64,000 bases of DNA from Fidelibacterota bacterium UBA6531 (GCA_002436185.1 DJKX01000068.1:12286-76285); one strand, 5' to 3'. Shown: positions 34,803-44,665, counted from the stretch's first letter. Made by a program: numbers and translations. The notes: a model not told the origin generated them from the letters alone.

Positions 34803-35501
34803 ATGAATAAGCTAATAAACGTATTTCTAGAGCCAAGAGAGACATTTACTTCATTACAAGAACAAAATAATTGGAAAAATGCTTTTTTACCCATCGTCAT
34901 TACAGCAGTTGTTGGGTTTGCCAGCATGGTAGTTTTGGGAGAATTATTGACGGAAGTGCAAATAGAACAAACTGAAACGTTCATCATGGAAAGTTCACAA
35001 ATACCCGATGATCAAAAAGAAGAAATTTTAGCAGAAAGCTTGGAAAAATTTACAAATCCGACAAGGGGCATGGTTGTTATCGGATATATATCCAGTACCT
35101 TATCCACACCGGTTCGAATCTTAATAATGAGTCTGATTATTATGCTTATTGGAAATTTCTTTTTTGGCGGAAAATCAACATTTGGTAATATTCTTGTTAT
35201 GACGTCCTATACGTATATGATTACTGTTTTAGAATCACTTGTAAAGATTCCTCTCATGGTTTCTCAATGGCGAGTAGATATTCATACAGGCTTGGGATTA
35301 TTGGGGTTGGGCGAAAAAGGTAGTTTTTTATATAATTTCATGGGCGGGATGGATCTTTTCGCCTTTTGGCGAGTAATCATTCTTGCCGTTGGTATGAGTG
35401 TTTTATACCGCCGGGAGGTAAAACCATTTATGATCGCTTTAGTTATTTATTGGATATTTCAGACAACCTTTTTCTCATTTATTGGGTCATTATTTACTTA
35501 A
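34803..35501 (+). CDS. YIP1 family membrane protein
   Basis: The 232-residue protein opens with the family's 'VFLEPRETFTSLQEQNNWKN' (P-x-x-T/F motif) and has five predicted membrane segments (about 30-48, 95-125, 130-155, 170-190, 205-230). A polar loop between the first and second segments carries Gln/Glu-rich sequence. YIP1-domain proteins are integral membrane proteins of unclear bacterial function. It begins a run of closely spaced genes leading into the tripartite exporter (TolC start 3 bases after its stop), so it may be accessory to that exporter. Confidence 0.82.
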   Translation: MNKLINVFLEPRETFTSLQEQNNWKNAFLPIVITAVVGFASMVVLGELLTEVQIEQTETFIMESSQIPDDQKEEILAESLEKFTNPTRGMVVIGYISSTLSTPVRILIMSLIIMLIGNFFFGGKSTFGNILVMTSYTYMITVLESLVKIPLMVSQWRVDIHTGLGLLGLGEKGSFLYNFMGGMDLFAFWRVIILAVGMSVLYRREVKPFMIALVIYWIFQTTFFSFIGSLFT

Positions 35502-35504
35502 TCT

Positions 35505-36830
35505 ATGAAAGGTCTATTTCACCTATTCAGTTTTTTAACCTTCGTGAGCTTGGATGCTCAGGTATTTTCCCTGGCAGAGTGCATTGAGATTGCGCTACTG
35601 AATAAGGAATCATTGAAATCTGTAGAATTAGATGTACAGTCTGCTGTTGCCGGGAAAAAAGGATCATTGAGCAATATTCTCCCCACATTCAGTTATGGAA
35701 ATTCATGGAGTGAATCACATTCTACAAAAGGTGTGAACACATCAGAGACGGTGTTCTTGGGTGATACCCTATCTTTTTCAACTCCTTACGGTGGTACATC
35801 AAATAATTATGGCGCCTCATTTTCTGTCAATCAACCTATTTATGATGGCGGACAGTGGTTGAACCAGATCAGGTCTGCAAATAATACACTTGTCATTAAT
35901 CAGCAACTTGCTCGCCAGAAGAAGATCAATGTTATTCTCAATGTGCACCAGTCTTTCTATGAATTTTTAAAAGCACAACAACTGTTAGATGTATCCAAGA
36001 AAAATTTAACTCTGGCTCGCCATCAAGTGAGTCTAGTAAAAACCCAATTTGAATTGGGAGCTGTTAAAAAAACGGATTTATTAAAAGCACAGGTTTTAAA
36101 AGGGAATGCTCATTCGGATGTATTAATAAAGGAAACGAATCTACGAAATGCGAATCTTGCTCTTCGAAACAGTATGGGTTTGGTGGGCAGCGATACTCAT
36201 TATGAAATTGTAGATACTGGACGACCGTTTCTTCCTGTTCCGGACGTTGAGCAATCTATGTCTGAAGTAGTAGAATATAGCCCCACACTGCTCGTGTTCC
36301 GGTCGCAAATTGCCGGAGCTGAATTAAGCAGAAAAATATTATTTGGAACACGTCTACCCAATTTAAACGCATCAATGAATTATGGAATTCTCACAAATGA
36401 TTTTGATAACATGACTCAATTAGATGATTGGTCTTCGAGCGTTTCGTTGTCATTATCCGTCCCAATTTTTACCGGATATAGTTTATCCACAAAACAGCAA
36501 CAGGCAGAATTAAATGTCCGAAAGCAGCGATACGATTATTTAACCCAGAAACATGATTTAATGGTTCAATTGGAAAATTTGATCAATATTCTGGGAAATT
36601 ACCAGGAATTAATACCCATCAGCGAGCAGGTGTTAGCTTCTGCTGAAGAAGATTTGAATTTAGTCCAGGAACGTTATAAACTTGGATCTACAACCATTTT
36701 GGAAGTGTTGGATGCTCAGGTATCAGTCAGCCAAGCGCGTAGTTCATTGGTAAGCACAAAATACAATGCACGTATTCAAGAAGCTCAATTAAGAGCAATA
36801 TTAGGAACACTTGATCAAGATTACAGATAA
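35505..36830 (+). CDS. TolC-family outer membrane efflux protein
   Basis: The 441-residue protein has a signal peptide ending near 'VSLDAQ', then the TolC repeat structure: 'SLAECIEIALLNKESLKSVE' and 'LARHQVSLVKTQFELGAVKK' in the first half, and 'DLNLVQERYKLGSTTILEVL' in the second. This internal duplication forms the 12-strand barrel and periplasmic alpha-tunnel of the trimer. It is the outer membrane duct for the MacA/MacB-type genes that follow. Confidence 0.94.
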   Translation: MKGLFHLFSFLTFVSLDAQVFSLAECIEIALLNKESLKSVELDVQSAVAGKKGSLSNILPTFSYGNSWSESHSTKGVNTSETVFLGDTLSFSTPYGGTSNNYGASFSVNQPIYDGGQWLNQIRSANNTLVINQQLARQKKINVILNVHQSFYEFLKAQQLLDVSKKNLTLARHQVSLVKTQFELGAVKKTDLLKAQVLKGNAHSDVLIKETNLRNANLALRNSMGLVGSDTHYEIVDTGRPFLPVPDVEQSMSEVVEYSPTLLVFRSQIAGAELSRKILFGTRLPNLNASMNYGILTNDFDNMTQLDDWSSSVSLSLSVPIFTGYSLSTKQQQAELNVRKQRYDYLTQKHDLMVQLENLINILGNYQELIPISEQVLASAEEDLNLVQERYKLGSTTILEVLDAQVSVSQARSSLVSTKYNARIQEAQLRAILGTLDQDYR

Positions 36831-36843
36831 CAGGGAGTAAATT

Positions 36844-38217
36844 TTGCAAATAAAAAAGAATAAGAAAAAAATATACATCATCAGCGGAGCAGCGGTGTTA
36901 TTAATCATTATTATTGCTGCTAATATTTTCCGTGAAGATGACAATACCATCAAAGTAGAAGTGGAGGAAGTTCAGAGAGGAACGGTTATTCATAAAGTAA
37001 ACGCCAGTGGAAAAATTCAACCCATAAGGGAAATTAAGATTAGTGCGACTACATCCGCATGGGTGACAAAAATCACAGTTAAGGAAGGTGATGCCGTAAA
37101 AACAGGGCAATTGTTGATTACCCTCGATGAAAAACAACATTTAGCGGCAACAGAACAGACACAATCTTCAGTGAATTCTGCTAAAGCAAGTTTGAAACAG
37201 GTCGGGGCCCAGAAAAAACGAATGGAATCACTCTACAATCAAAAACTGATTTCAGAACAGGAATTGGAATCTATCACTGCTCAGCATGAATTGGCCGTGA
37301 ACCAATTGCGGCAAGCCAAAGCAGCGTTAATATCACGGGAAGATGAATTATCGAAGTTGAAAATGACTGCCCCTTCAGATGGAATCGTCACCAAAATAAA
37401 TATTGAAGTAGGTGAAATGGCCGTAGGAAGCATGTTCCAGGCAGCGACGCTTATGATCATTGCCGACCTGAATCGTATGGAAGTTATCGTAGATGTGAAT
37501 GAAAATGATGTTGTTTCCGTATCACTTGGGGATACAACGGAGATTGAAATTGACGCATTCCAGGACACACTTTTTTACGGGGTAGTAAGTGAAATTGCTC
37601 ACATGGCCCAGACCACATCCATGGGTTCAGCAGAACAAGTAACAAATTTTGAAGTCAAGATTCGTATCATTGATGTGCCGGATGGTATTCGCCCTGGTAT
37701 GAGCGCCACTGCCAATATCATTACAGATAAAAAATATGATGTTTTAGCTATTCCAATCCAAAGCCTGACAGTACGTCCGGAAGGATCCGAAAAATCTTCA
37801 TTCGGTAAAGGGAAAAAATCATCCAGTGAAAAAGAGGGAGTTAAAAACTCCAAAGCTAAGAAAATGGAAGAATTGGTTTTTATATTAGCGGATAAACCTG
37901 GAGGTGTACTACGGGACGGGAAAATGTCCGAATGGGATGAAAAGAAAGGCAAGAAATTCAAAGCCCCCAAAGATGGTAAATTAGTCCATATCCGCCCCAT
38001 TAAAGTTGGGATTTCCTCTGAAACCCATTATGAAGTTTTAGATGGGCTTTCAGAAGGGGATGAAATCGTCACTGGTTCATATCGAGCCATCAGTAAAGAT
38101 TTGTCCCACAATAAGGCAGTTACTTTTGATAAAGATAATGGAGACAATGGGAAAGGCTTTAAGATTCAAATTGGAGGATCTAAAGATGAATCTGAAGATT
38201 CGGATTCAAAGCAATAA
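36844..38217 (+). CDS. macA: MacA-like periplasmic adaptor (membrane fusion protein)
   Basis: The 457-residue protein has an N-terminal membrane anchor (about 9-25), a lipoyl/barrel-sandwich half-motif 'VNASGKIQPIREIKISATTS' near 50, an alpha-hairpin (about 100-165), and the second half 'SDGIVTKINIEVGEMAVGSM'. A beta-barrel and membrane-proximal domain follow. An unusual Lys/Ser/Glu-rich insert (about 312-345), followed by a second Lys-rich stretch (about 360-382), splits the C-terminal domain. It links the inner-membrane MacB-like permeases to TolC. The start is TTG at 36844 with GGGAG upstream; no in-frame ATG or GTG precedes the membrane anchor. Confidence 0.88.
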   Translation: MQIKKNKKKIYIISGAAVLLIIIIAANIFREDDNTIKVEVEEVQRGTVIHKVNASGKIQPIREIKISATTSAWVTKITVKEGDAVKTGQLLITLDEKQHLAATEQTQSSVNSAKASLKQVGAQKKRMESLYNQKLISEQELESITAQHELAVNQLRQAKAALISREDELSKLKMTAPSDGIVTKINIEVGEMAVGSMFQAATLMIIADLNRMEVIVDVNENDVVSVSLGDTTEIEIDAFQDTLFYGVVSEIAHMAQTTSMGSAEQVTNFEVKIRIIDVPDGIRPGMSATANIITDKKYDVLAIPIQSLTVRPEGSEKSSFGKGKKSSSEKEGVKNSKAKKMEELVFILADKPGGVLRDGKMSEWDEKKGKKFKAPKDGKLVHIRPIKVGISSETHYEVLDGLSEGDEIVTGSYRAISKDLSHNKAVTFDKDNGDNGKGFKIQIGGSKDESEDSDSKQ

Positions 38218-38219
38218 CC

Positions 38220-38927
38220 ATGGCTGATCTTATATCCCTGCGAGGAATCAAACGCCATTATGATGTAGGGGGCGAAGTCGTTCGTGCACTCGATGGTGTA
38301 GATCTGATTATAAATCATAATGAATATATTTCCATCATGGGTCCCTCAGGGTCAGGAAAATCCACCATGATGAATATGATAGGCTGCCTGGATTCGCCAA
38401 CAGAAGGTGTGTATGAATTCGAGGGTGAATTGGTCCATGAGATGGATGACAACCAATTAGCTTCCATCCGGAATCGTAAAATCGGTTTTGTATTCCAGAC
38501 CTTTAATCTTTTACCCAAGGCCACGGCCCTGCGTAATGTGGAAGTGCCGCTTATCTACGCTAACATTTCCAAAAGTGAACGGGTAAAAAAGGCGGAAAAA
38601 GCGCTATTGGCTGTAGGTCTCAGTGATCGAATGCACCATAAACCCAATGAACTTTCCGGTGGCCAGCGACAGCGTGTGGCTATTGCCCGTGCACTAGTAA
38701 ATGATCCCTCCATTCTTTTAGCTGATGAACCAACCGGAAATCTTGATTCAAAAAGTGGTGTTGAGATCATGAAAATACTGGACAGTCTACATGATGACGG
38801 TAATACCATTATTTTAGTGACCCACGAAGAATATATTGCAGAACATGCGGACAGAACCATTAACCTTTTTGATGGTAAGATCAAAGAAGATCGTCAAACA
38901 AAAAAAAGAAAACGAGTAGTGGCTTGA
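38220..38927 (+). CDS. MacB/LolD-type ABC transporter ATPase
   Basis: The 235-residue ATPase has Walker A 'GPSGSGKSTMMNMIG' (about 41-55), Q-loop 'VFQTFNLLP', signature 'LSGGQRQRVAIARAL', Walker B 'ILLADEPTGNLDS', and the switch His in 'LVTHEE'. It is the stand-alone ATPase of MacB/LolCDE/FtsE type that powers mechanotransmission through the permeases encoded next. Its TGA overlaps the TTG start of permease 1. Confidence 0.95.
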   Translation: MADLISLRGIKRHYDVGGEVVRALDGVDLIINHNEYISIMGPSGSGKSTMMNMIGCLDSPTEGVYEFEGELVHEMDDNQLASIRNRKIGFVFQTFNLLPKATALRNVEVPLIYANISKSERVKKAEKALLAVGLSDRMHHKPNELSGGQRQRVAIARALVNDPSILLADEPTGNLDSKSGVEIMKILDSLHDDGNTIILVTHEEYIAEHADRTINLFDGKIKEDRQTKKRKRVVA

Positions 38928-40141
38928 TTTCACTATTTTGGGAGAATTTGCGCATTTCTCTGGGTTCAATCTTTGGAAATAAATCTCGTTCAATATTAAC
39001 CGCTCTTGGTATTGTAATTGGTGTTTTATCGGTGACGTTGATGGGCACCCTTATTTCTGGATTAGATCGTACCTTTGAAAAAAGTATGTCTTTCCTTAGC
39101 CGGGATGTTTTGATTATCAGTCGAATGGATTGGTTTGGTGGTGATATGGATTGGTGGGAGTTGAGAAATCGTCCCCGCATTAAAGAAGATTATGTGGAAC
39201 AACTTCGGGAGAAATCTCAATTTGTTGCGGCGGTTGCGCCAATGGCAGAGCGGGGGGGGAGTATTATTCGAGGCGACAAACGAATTGATACTCGATTTTT
39301 TGGAACCACGCCGGAATATATGGCAACAAACGAATCGGCAGACGTGAAAACAGGGCGATATTTTACTGACGGGGAAAATCGATCGGGTGTTCGGGTAATG
39401 GTCATTGGTGGGGATGTGGCTGATGCCCTATTCCCAGATGAAGACCCCATTGATGAATATGTTAAAATTGGTTCACATAAATTTCGAGTGGTTGGTGTAC
39501 TTAAAAAGCAGGGGAAATTTATGGGAATGTTCAGTTTGGATAATCAAGCTGTCTTACCATTTGGCACCTTTCAACGCTTATTTTCTCGTCGAGGATGGAT
39601 GAATGTGAGAGTCAAGGTGAATACGGATAATTATGATGAAGCAAAAGAAGAAATCTATGGCGTTATGCGACAAATACGTGGGTTAAAACCAATGGAAAAA
39701 GATGATTTTGCCATCAATCAATCGGCCACCATGGAAGCTCAATATAAAGCAATTAAATTGGCAATCGGTGGCACAGGTTTATTTATTACGGCACTATCGT
39801 TGATTGTAGGTGGAATCGGCATCATGAATATTATGTTTGTATCAGTTAAAGAACGAACGAAAGAAATTGGTGTCCGGAAAGCATTGGGCGCAACACAGTC
39901 CATGATTTTAGGACAATTCCTCATGGAGGCGGTTTTAATTTGTCTCATTGCCGGATTGGTGGGGATGGGATTGGCCGGGGGATTGAGTCTCCTTATTAAC
40001 CAGTTTTTCCCCTCATCAATGCCAGTGGGATTGGCCATTGGATCCATTATTATCAGCGTTGTAATAGGTATTGTATCCGGATTGGTTCCTTCTTATCAAG
40101 CAGCTCGATTAGATCCCATTGATGCACTGCGATACGAGTGA
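38924..40141 (+). CDS. MacB-type ABC permease 1 (FtsX/MacB_PCD)
   Basis: The 405-residue permease has one N-terminal membrane helix ('ILTALGIVIGVLSVTLMGTL'), a large periplasmic MacB_PCD domain (about 50-270), then three membrane helices. Motif 'VGGIGIMNIMFVSVKERTKE' is followed by 'IGVRKALGAT', the FtsX coupling-helix signature, and the C-terminus ends 'AARLDPIDALRYE'. It starts with TTG overlapping the ATPase stop. Together with the second permease it likely makes a heterodimer, as in LolCE-like or two-permease MacB systems. The substrate is unknown. Confidence 0.93.
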   Translation: MISLFWENLRISLGSIFGNKSRSILTALGIVIGVLSVTLMGTLISGLDRTFEKSMSFLSRDVLIISRMDWFGGDMDWWELRNRPRIKEDYVEQLREKSQFVAAVAPMAERGGSIIRGDKRIDTRFFGTTPEYMATNESADVKTGRYFTDGENRSGVRVMVIGGDVADALFPDEDPIDEYVKIGSHKFRVVGVLKKQGKFMGMFSLDNQAVLPFGTFQRLFSRRGWMNVRVKVNTDNYDEAKEEIYGVMRQIRGLKPMEKDDFAINQSATMEAQYKAIKLAIGGTGLFITALSLIVGGIGIMNIMFVSVKERTKEIGVRKALGATQSMILGQFLMEAVLICLIAGLVGMGLAGGLSLLINQFFPSSMPVGLAIGSIIISVVIGIVSGLVPSYQAARLDPIDALRYE

Positions 40142-41394
40142 TGGCCAAGCAATCACATTTAAAAAATACGATTAAAGAAAGTTTTCGAATGGCCATCGAA
40201 TCCATTCGTCAAAACAAACTTCGATCGATTCTGACTTTACTCGGTATCAGTATTGGTGTATTCTCCGTGATTGGTGTGATGACCGCCATACGCACTTTGG
40301 AATCATCAGTGAATTCACAACTCGATATTTTTGGTACCAATACTTTTATGATTCAAAAATCACCTGCTATACAAATTCATGGTCCAGGAAATAATAAAAT
40401 CCGAAAACGGAAAAACATTCGATATGCCCATTATGAAGAACTAAAGCAACGTGCAAAATTACCACAGCAGGTCAGTGTGGTAGATGGGACCGGTGAAAGA
40501 AATATTCAGTATAAAGATAAACGGTTAAAGAAAACAGCAGAATTGTCCGGTGTGGATGAATGGGGGTTGCGTTCATTCAAAACATATCTGGCAGATGGCC
40601 GGAATTTTTTGGAGGATGATATTCGTTTTTATCGCAGCGTTACCATCCTTGGGCCAGATTTGGCTGACATCCTGTTTCCCTTTGAAGATCCCATTGGGAA
40701 GATTATTCAAATTAAGGGACTGGATTATACGGTTATTGGTATTACGGAAAGAAAAGGACAAGCTTTCGGTCAGAGCCAGGATTATTTTGTAATGATTCCG
40801 ATTTCAGTTTATATCCAACGGTTTTCCAGTCGATGGACATCCTTAGCTATCAATGTTGAAGCAGAATCGACTGAATTGTATGAAAAAACCATGGATGAAG
40901 TGATTGGCCTCATGCGTGTTATTCGCAAGGTACCTCCCGAAGAAGAGAATGATTTTGAAATTATTTCCAACGAAGAACTCATGGACACATTTGCCGGTTT
41001 TACTGGGGGAATCAAATTGTTTGCTGGTGCCGTAAGCGTTATTGCGTTGCTTGTGGCCGGGATCGGCATTATGAATATTATGCTCGTTTCTGTAACAGAG
41101 CGAATCAAAGAAATCGGTATTCGAAAAGCAATCGGCGCTACTCGTAGAGATATTCTTACTCAATTTTTGATGGAAGCTATTTTCTTGAGTCAGTTTGGTG
41201 GTGTGGTAGGGGTAATTCTTGGCATTGCCGGAGGGAATTTGGTGGCTGTCTTGCTCAAGGTACCTGCTGTGGTACCCATGGATTGGGCATTTTATGGCAT
41301 GGCTGTTTGTTCCTTTATTGGGATTGGCTTCGGAATTTATCCCGCTTGGCGGGCAGCTAATTTGGATCCGATTGAATCATTACGGTTTGAATAA
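40138..41394 (+). CDS. MacB-type ABC permease 2 (FtsX/MacB_PCD)
   Basis: The 418-residue paralogue of permease 1 has the same layout: an N-terminal helix in 'LTLLGISIGVFSVIGVMTAI', a periplasmic domain, 'GIGIMNIMLVSVTERIKEIG', 'IRKAIGATRRDILTQFLMEA', and a final 'AWRAANLDPIESLRFE'. Start is GTG 40138, overlapping the TGA of permease 1, or ATG 40141 immediately after. The periplasmic domains of the two permeases have diverged while the transmembrane signatures are conserved, as expected for paired, non-identical subunits. Confidence 0.93.
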   Translation: MMAKQSHLKNTIKESFRMAIESIRQNKLRSILTLLGISIGVFSVIGVMTAIRTLESSVNSQLDIFGTNTFMIQKSPAIQIHGPGNNKIRKRKNIRYAHYEELKQRAKLPQQVSVVDGTGERNIQYKDKRLKKTAELSGVDEWGLRSFKTYLADGRNFLEDDIRFYRSVTILGPDLADILFPFEDPIGKIIQIKGLDYTVIGITERKGQAFGQSQDYFVMIPISVYIQRFSSRWTSLAINVEAESTELYEKTMDEVIGLMRVIRKVPPEEENDFEIISNEELMDTFAGFTGGIKLFAGAVSVIALLVAGIGIMNIMLVSVTERIKEIGIRKAIGATRRDILTQFLMEAIFLSQFGGVVGVILGIAGGNLVAVLLKVPAVVPMDWAFYGMAVCSFIGIGFGIYPAWRAANLDPIESLRFE

Positions 41395-41534
41395 TATTTC
41401 TATCTATTTTATAAAGAACATTTTCTTAATTTAATAACTTGTTTTCGCTGGTATATGCTCAATAATAACATCATTATGACGAATAATTTGATCCCGGTGG
41501 AAACGTGTCCCTTCAATAAATTGGTTTTTCCATC

Positions 41535-42236
41535 GTGAATGTCGGTGTCATCCCAGCCCGGCTACATTCTACCAGACTCCCCCGAAAGATACTTGTCCCC
41601 ATTAACGAAAAGCCTCTGGTTGTACACGTCTATGAACAGGCTCTGCAGGCGGATTCTTTGGATGAAGTCTTTGTGGCTATTGACAGTGATGAAACAGCGG
41701 AAGCACTAAAACCGTTTAATGTCAATACAGTTATGACATTTTCCGACCATAAATCAGGTACGGATCGTGTGGCACAAGTGGTCGAGGAACTGGATACAGA
41801 CATTGTGGTTAATATCCAAGGCGACGAACCGGCTATGGAACCGCAATTAATTGATGATCTTGTGGGAATATTTGAGACACCGAATGTGTTTATGGCTACA
41901 CCCGCGACTTCTGATATTTCTGTTGAAGATGAATTGGATCCAAATGTTGTCAAAGTGCTGGTGGATCAAAATAATATAGCTATGGCATTTCGCCGGGAGC
42001 CGCGCCAGTATGAAATGGGCGGGTATTACAGGCATATTGGTATGTATGCTTTTCGTAAAAAAGCACTAATGAAATTCACCAATATGACCCAGTCAGAAAA
42101 TGAAAAAAAATATAAACTTGAACAATTACGTATATTAGATAATGGTTTGCCGATCCATGTACTCATGACAGATTATTCGGGTAGGGGCATCGATACTGAA
42201 GAAGATTTAAAGGCATTTATGGAGATTCATGGCTAA
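41535..42236 (+). CDS. kdsB: 3-deoxy-manno-octulosonate cytidylyltransferase (CMP-KDO synthetase)
   Basis: The 233-residue enzyme activates KDO with CTP for lipid A/inner-core synthesis. Motifs are 'VGVIPARLHSTRLPRK' (nucleotide-binding loop), 'VVNIQGDEPAMEP', 'PNVVKVLVDQ', 'YYRHIGMYAFRKKAL', and 'LEQLRILDNGLPI'. The start is GTG at 41535, just before 'NVGVIPAR', which is where the family begins. It opens a set of overlapping genes that join KDO synthesis to its CTP supply (pyrG starts 8 bases before the kdsB stop). Confidence 0.96.
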   Translation: MNVGVIPARLHSTRLPRKILVPINEKPLVVHVYEQALQADSLDEVFVAIDSDETAEALKPFNVNTVMTFSDHKSGTDRVAQVVEELDTDIVVNIQGDEPAMEPQLIDDLVGIFETPNVFMATPATSDISVEDELDPNVVKVLVDQNNIAMAFRREPRQYEMGGYYRHIGMYAFRKKALMKFTNMTQSENEKKYKLEQLRILDNGLPIHVLMTDYSGRGIDTEEDLKAFMEIHG

Positions 42237-43854
42237 ACAAACAAAATATATTTTCGTACTCGGCGGCGTCATTTCCGGTCTAGGAAAAGGGATTGCGGCT
42301 GCATCTATCGGTTATTTATTGAAAAGCGCCGGATTGAAAGTATCTATCATAAAGCTCGACCCCTATTTGAATGTAGATCCCGGCACCATGAATCCGTATC
42401 AGCATGGCGAAGTATTTGTACTCGATGATGGTTCCGAAACAGACCTGGACCTCGGTCATTACGAGCGTTTTATCGATGTGGATATGAGCAAAAACAATAA
42501 TGCCACAACAGGTCAAATCTACAGCACTGTTTTGGACCGGGAGCGTAAAGGGGATTATTTAGGCGCAACGATTCAGGTTATTCCCCATATTACAGATGAG
42601 ATTATCAATCGGATTCGTGCTGTAAATAAACCACGAAAATATGATGTTGTGATCTGTGAAGTAGGCGGTACTGTGGGTGATATTGAAAGTTTACCTTTTT
42701 TGGAAGCAATTCGTCAATTATCATTGGAAGTAGGCTACCATAACCATGTTTTGGTTCACGTAACATTGGTTCCATACATAAAAGCCAGTGAAGAATTAAA
42801 GACAAAACCGACCCAGCATTCTGTAATGAAGCTTAGGGAAATTGGTTTAACCCCAGACTTTATTTTCTGTCGAACAGACAGGAAATTGACTAAATCTGTT
42901 CGGGATAAATTGGCTTTGTTTTGCAATGTATCTCCTGATCATGTCATAGAAGGACTTGATGTTCCCAGCATTTATGAAGTGCCCCTAGTTCTGCATAAAC
43001 AAGAAATGGGCCAAGAAATTATGGACAGGATGGAGTTGCTGTCTAAACCCAATATTGAATATTTGGAAAAGTTTATCCACCGTTATAAAAATCCTACTCA
43101 CGAAGTAAACATAGCCATGTGCGGGAAATATACAGAGCTTCCTGATGCTTACAAAAGTATATTAGAGGCTTTTGTCCATTCCGGCGTTGAAAATAATGCC
43201 AGTGTGAATGTGAAATGGGTGAATACTGAAAAAATCTATAATGATGCAGATGCAGCGAAAGCATTTAAAAATATTGATGGAATTTTAATTCCCGGAGGAT
43301 TTGGTTCCCGTGGCTCTGAAGGGAAAATTCTTGCCAGTAAATTTGCCCGAGAGAATAATGTACCGTTTTTGGGAATCTGTCTTGGATTGCAATGCGCTGT
43401 GATTGATTTTGCTCGCCATGTGTGTGGATTGGATGGCGCCAACAGCACAGAATTTAACCGCCGTACAAAATATCCTGTTATTGCACTTATGGAATCCCAA
43501 CGAGCTATCAAACGCAAAGGAGGAACCATGCGCCTTGGGGCCTATGATTGTGAACTTAAATCCGGAACAAAAGCTTACAAAGCGTATCACAAAAAGAAAA
43601 TTTCAGAACGCCACCGCCACCGTTGGGAAGTAAATAATCGCTATCGGACCAAACTGGAAAAGAACGGTTTAGTTTTTTCCGGTGTTAATACAGAATTGAA
43701 TTTGGTGGAAATGATTGAATTGAAAAATCACCCCTGGTTTGTAGCCGGACAATTTCATCCTGAACTGAAAAGCAGGGTCAGCGCAGCCCATCCACTTTTT
43801 CGGGATTTTGTTGGATCAGCAGTCCAATATCATTTAAAATCAGACCATGTCTAA
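42229..43854 (+). CDS. pyrG: CTP synthase
   Basis: The full-length 541-residue enzyme converts UTP, ATP and glutamine to CTP. The synthetase domain has 'VLGGVISGLGKGIAAASIGY' (P-loop, about 10-29) and 'LDPYLNVDPGTMNPYQHGEV'. The glutaminase domain has 'GILIPGGFGSRGSEGK', the nucleophile Cys in 'PFLGICLGLQCAVIDF', and a closing 'HPELKSR' His-x-Glu. It overlaps kdsB by 8 bases and kdsA by 8 bases, an arrangement that ties CTP production to CMP-KDO formation. Confidence 0.98.
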   Translation: MAKQTKYIFVLGGVISGLGKGIAAASIGYLLKSAGLKVSIIKLDPYLNVDPGTMNPYQHGEVFVLDDGSETDLDLGHYERFIDVDMSKNNNATTGQIYSTVLDRERKGDYLGATIQVIPHITDEIINRIRAVNKPRKYDVVICEVGGTVGDIESLPFLEAIRQLSLEVGYHNHVLVHVTLVPYIKASEELKTKPTQHSVMKLREIGLTPDFIFCRTDRKLTKSVRDKLALFCNVSPDHVIEGLDVPSIYEVPLVLHKQEMGQEIMDRMELLSKPNIEYLEKFIHRYKNPTHEVNIAMCGKYTELPDAYKSILEAFVHSGVENNASVNVKWVNTEKIYNDADAAKAFKNIDGILIPGGFGSRGSEGKILASKFARENNVPFLGICLGLQCAVIDFARHVCGLDGANSTEFNRRTKYPVIALMESQRAIKRKGGTMRLGAYDCELKSGTKAYKAYHKKKISERHRHRWEVNNRYRTKLEKNGLVFSGVNTELNLVEMIELKNHPWFVAGQFHPELKSRVSAAHPLFRDFVGSAVQYHLKSDHV

Positions 43855-44665
43855 TATTATAAATGCAGGCAGCGTCTCTTTTGGTGGTGATGCTTTACCC
43901 ATTATCGCCGGTCCCTGCGTCATTGAAAGCAGGGAACACTCACTTGCAATGGCAGATGCAATTGCAAACGTATGCTCAAAAACAGATGTACCCTTGGTGT
44001 TCAAAAGTTCTTTCGATAAAGCCAATCGAACTTCCGGTGATTCCTTTCGAGGACCAGGGTTGGATGAAGGATTATCCATTTTGTCTGCAGTGAAAGAATC
44101 TATAGGCATCCCTGTGTTGACGGATATTCACCATCCTGATCAGGCCGCAGTTGTTGCTGAAGTGGCGGATATCCTCCAAATACCGGCTTTTCTCTGCCGG
44201 CAGACAGACCTCATTGAAGCAGCAGCCAAAACAGGGAAAACAGTCAATGTGAAAAAAGGGCAATTTTTATCTCCATGGAAAGTGGGAAGCATTGTTTCAA
44301 AAATAGAAGATGCCGGAGGGAATCAAATTTTACTAACGGATCGAGGGACAACATTTGGTTATGAGAGTTTGATCTCTGATATACGTTCTATTCCTGTCAT
44401 GAAGAAAACCGGCTATCCTGTGATATTTGATGCAACTCACAGCTCACAGATGCCAGGAACAGGTAGTCGCAATACAGGCGGTTCAAGGGAATTTATTCCG
44501 ACGATGGTTAAAGCAGCCACAGCTGCTGGAGCAGATGGAATCTTTATGGAGGTTCATGATAATGTAGAGGCAGCCAAGTCCGATGCTGCTACTCAATGGC
44601 CTCTGGATCAATTAGAAGAATTATTAGTGTCAATAAAACGAATCCGTGAGGCTGTTTGTGGCTGA
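43847..44665 (+). CDS. kdsA: 3-deoxy-8-phosphooctulonate synthase (KDO-8-P synthase)
   Basis: The 272-residue TIM-barrel enzyme condenses arabinose-5-P with PEP. Motifs are 'IIAGPCVIESREHSLAMADA', 'VFKSSFDKANRTS', 'LTDIHHPDQAAVVAEVADIL', 'CRQTDLIEAAAKTGK', 'VKKGQFLSPW' and 'ILLTDRGTTFGYESLISDIR'. A Cys in 'AGPCVIES' is kept; 'VNVKKGQ' with Asn at the metal-independent position suggests the non-metallo class. It overlaps kdsC by 20 bases and ends in TGA. Confidence 0.97.
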   Translation: MSNIINAGSVSFGGDALPIIAGPCVIESREHSLAMADAIANVCSKTDVPLVFKSSFDKANRTSGDSFRGPGLDEGLSILSAVKESIGIPVLTDIHHPDQAAVVAEVADILQIPAFLCRQTDLIEAAAKTGKTVNVKKGQFLSPWKVGSIVSKIEDAGGNQILLTDRGTTFGYESLISDIRSIPVMKKTGYPVIFDATHSSQMPGTGSRNTGGSREFIPTMVKAATAAGADGIFMEVHDNVEAAKSDAATQWPLDQLEELLVSIKRIREAVCG

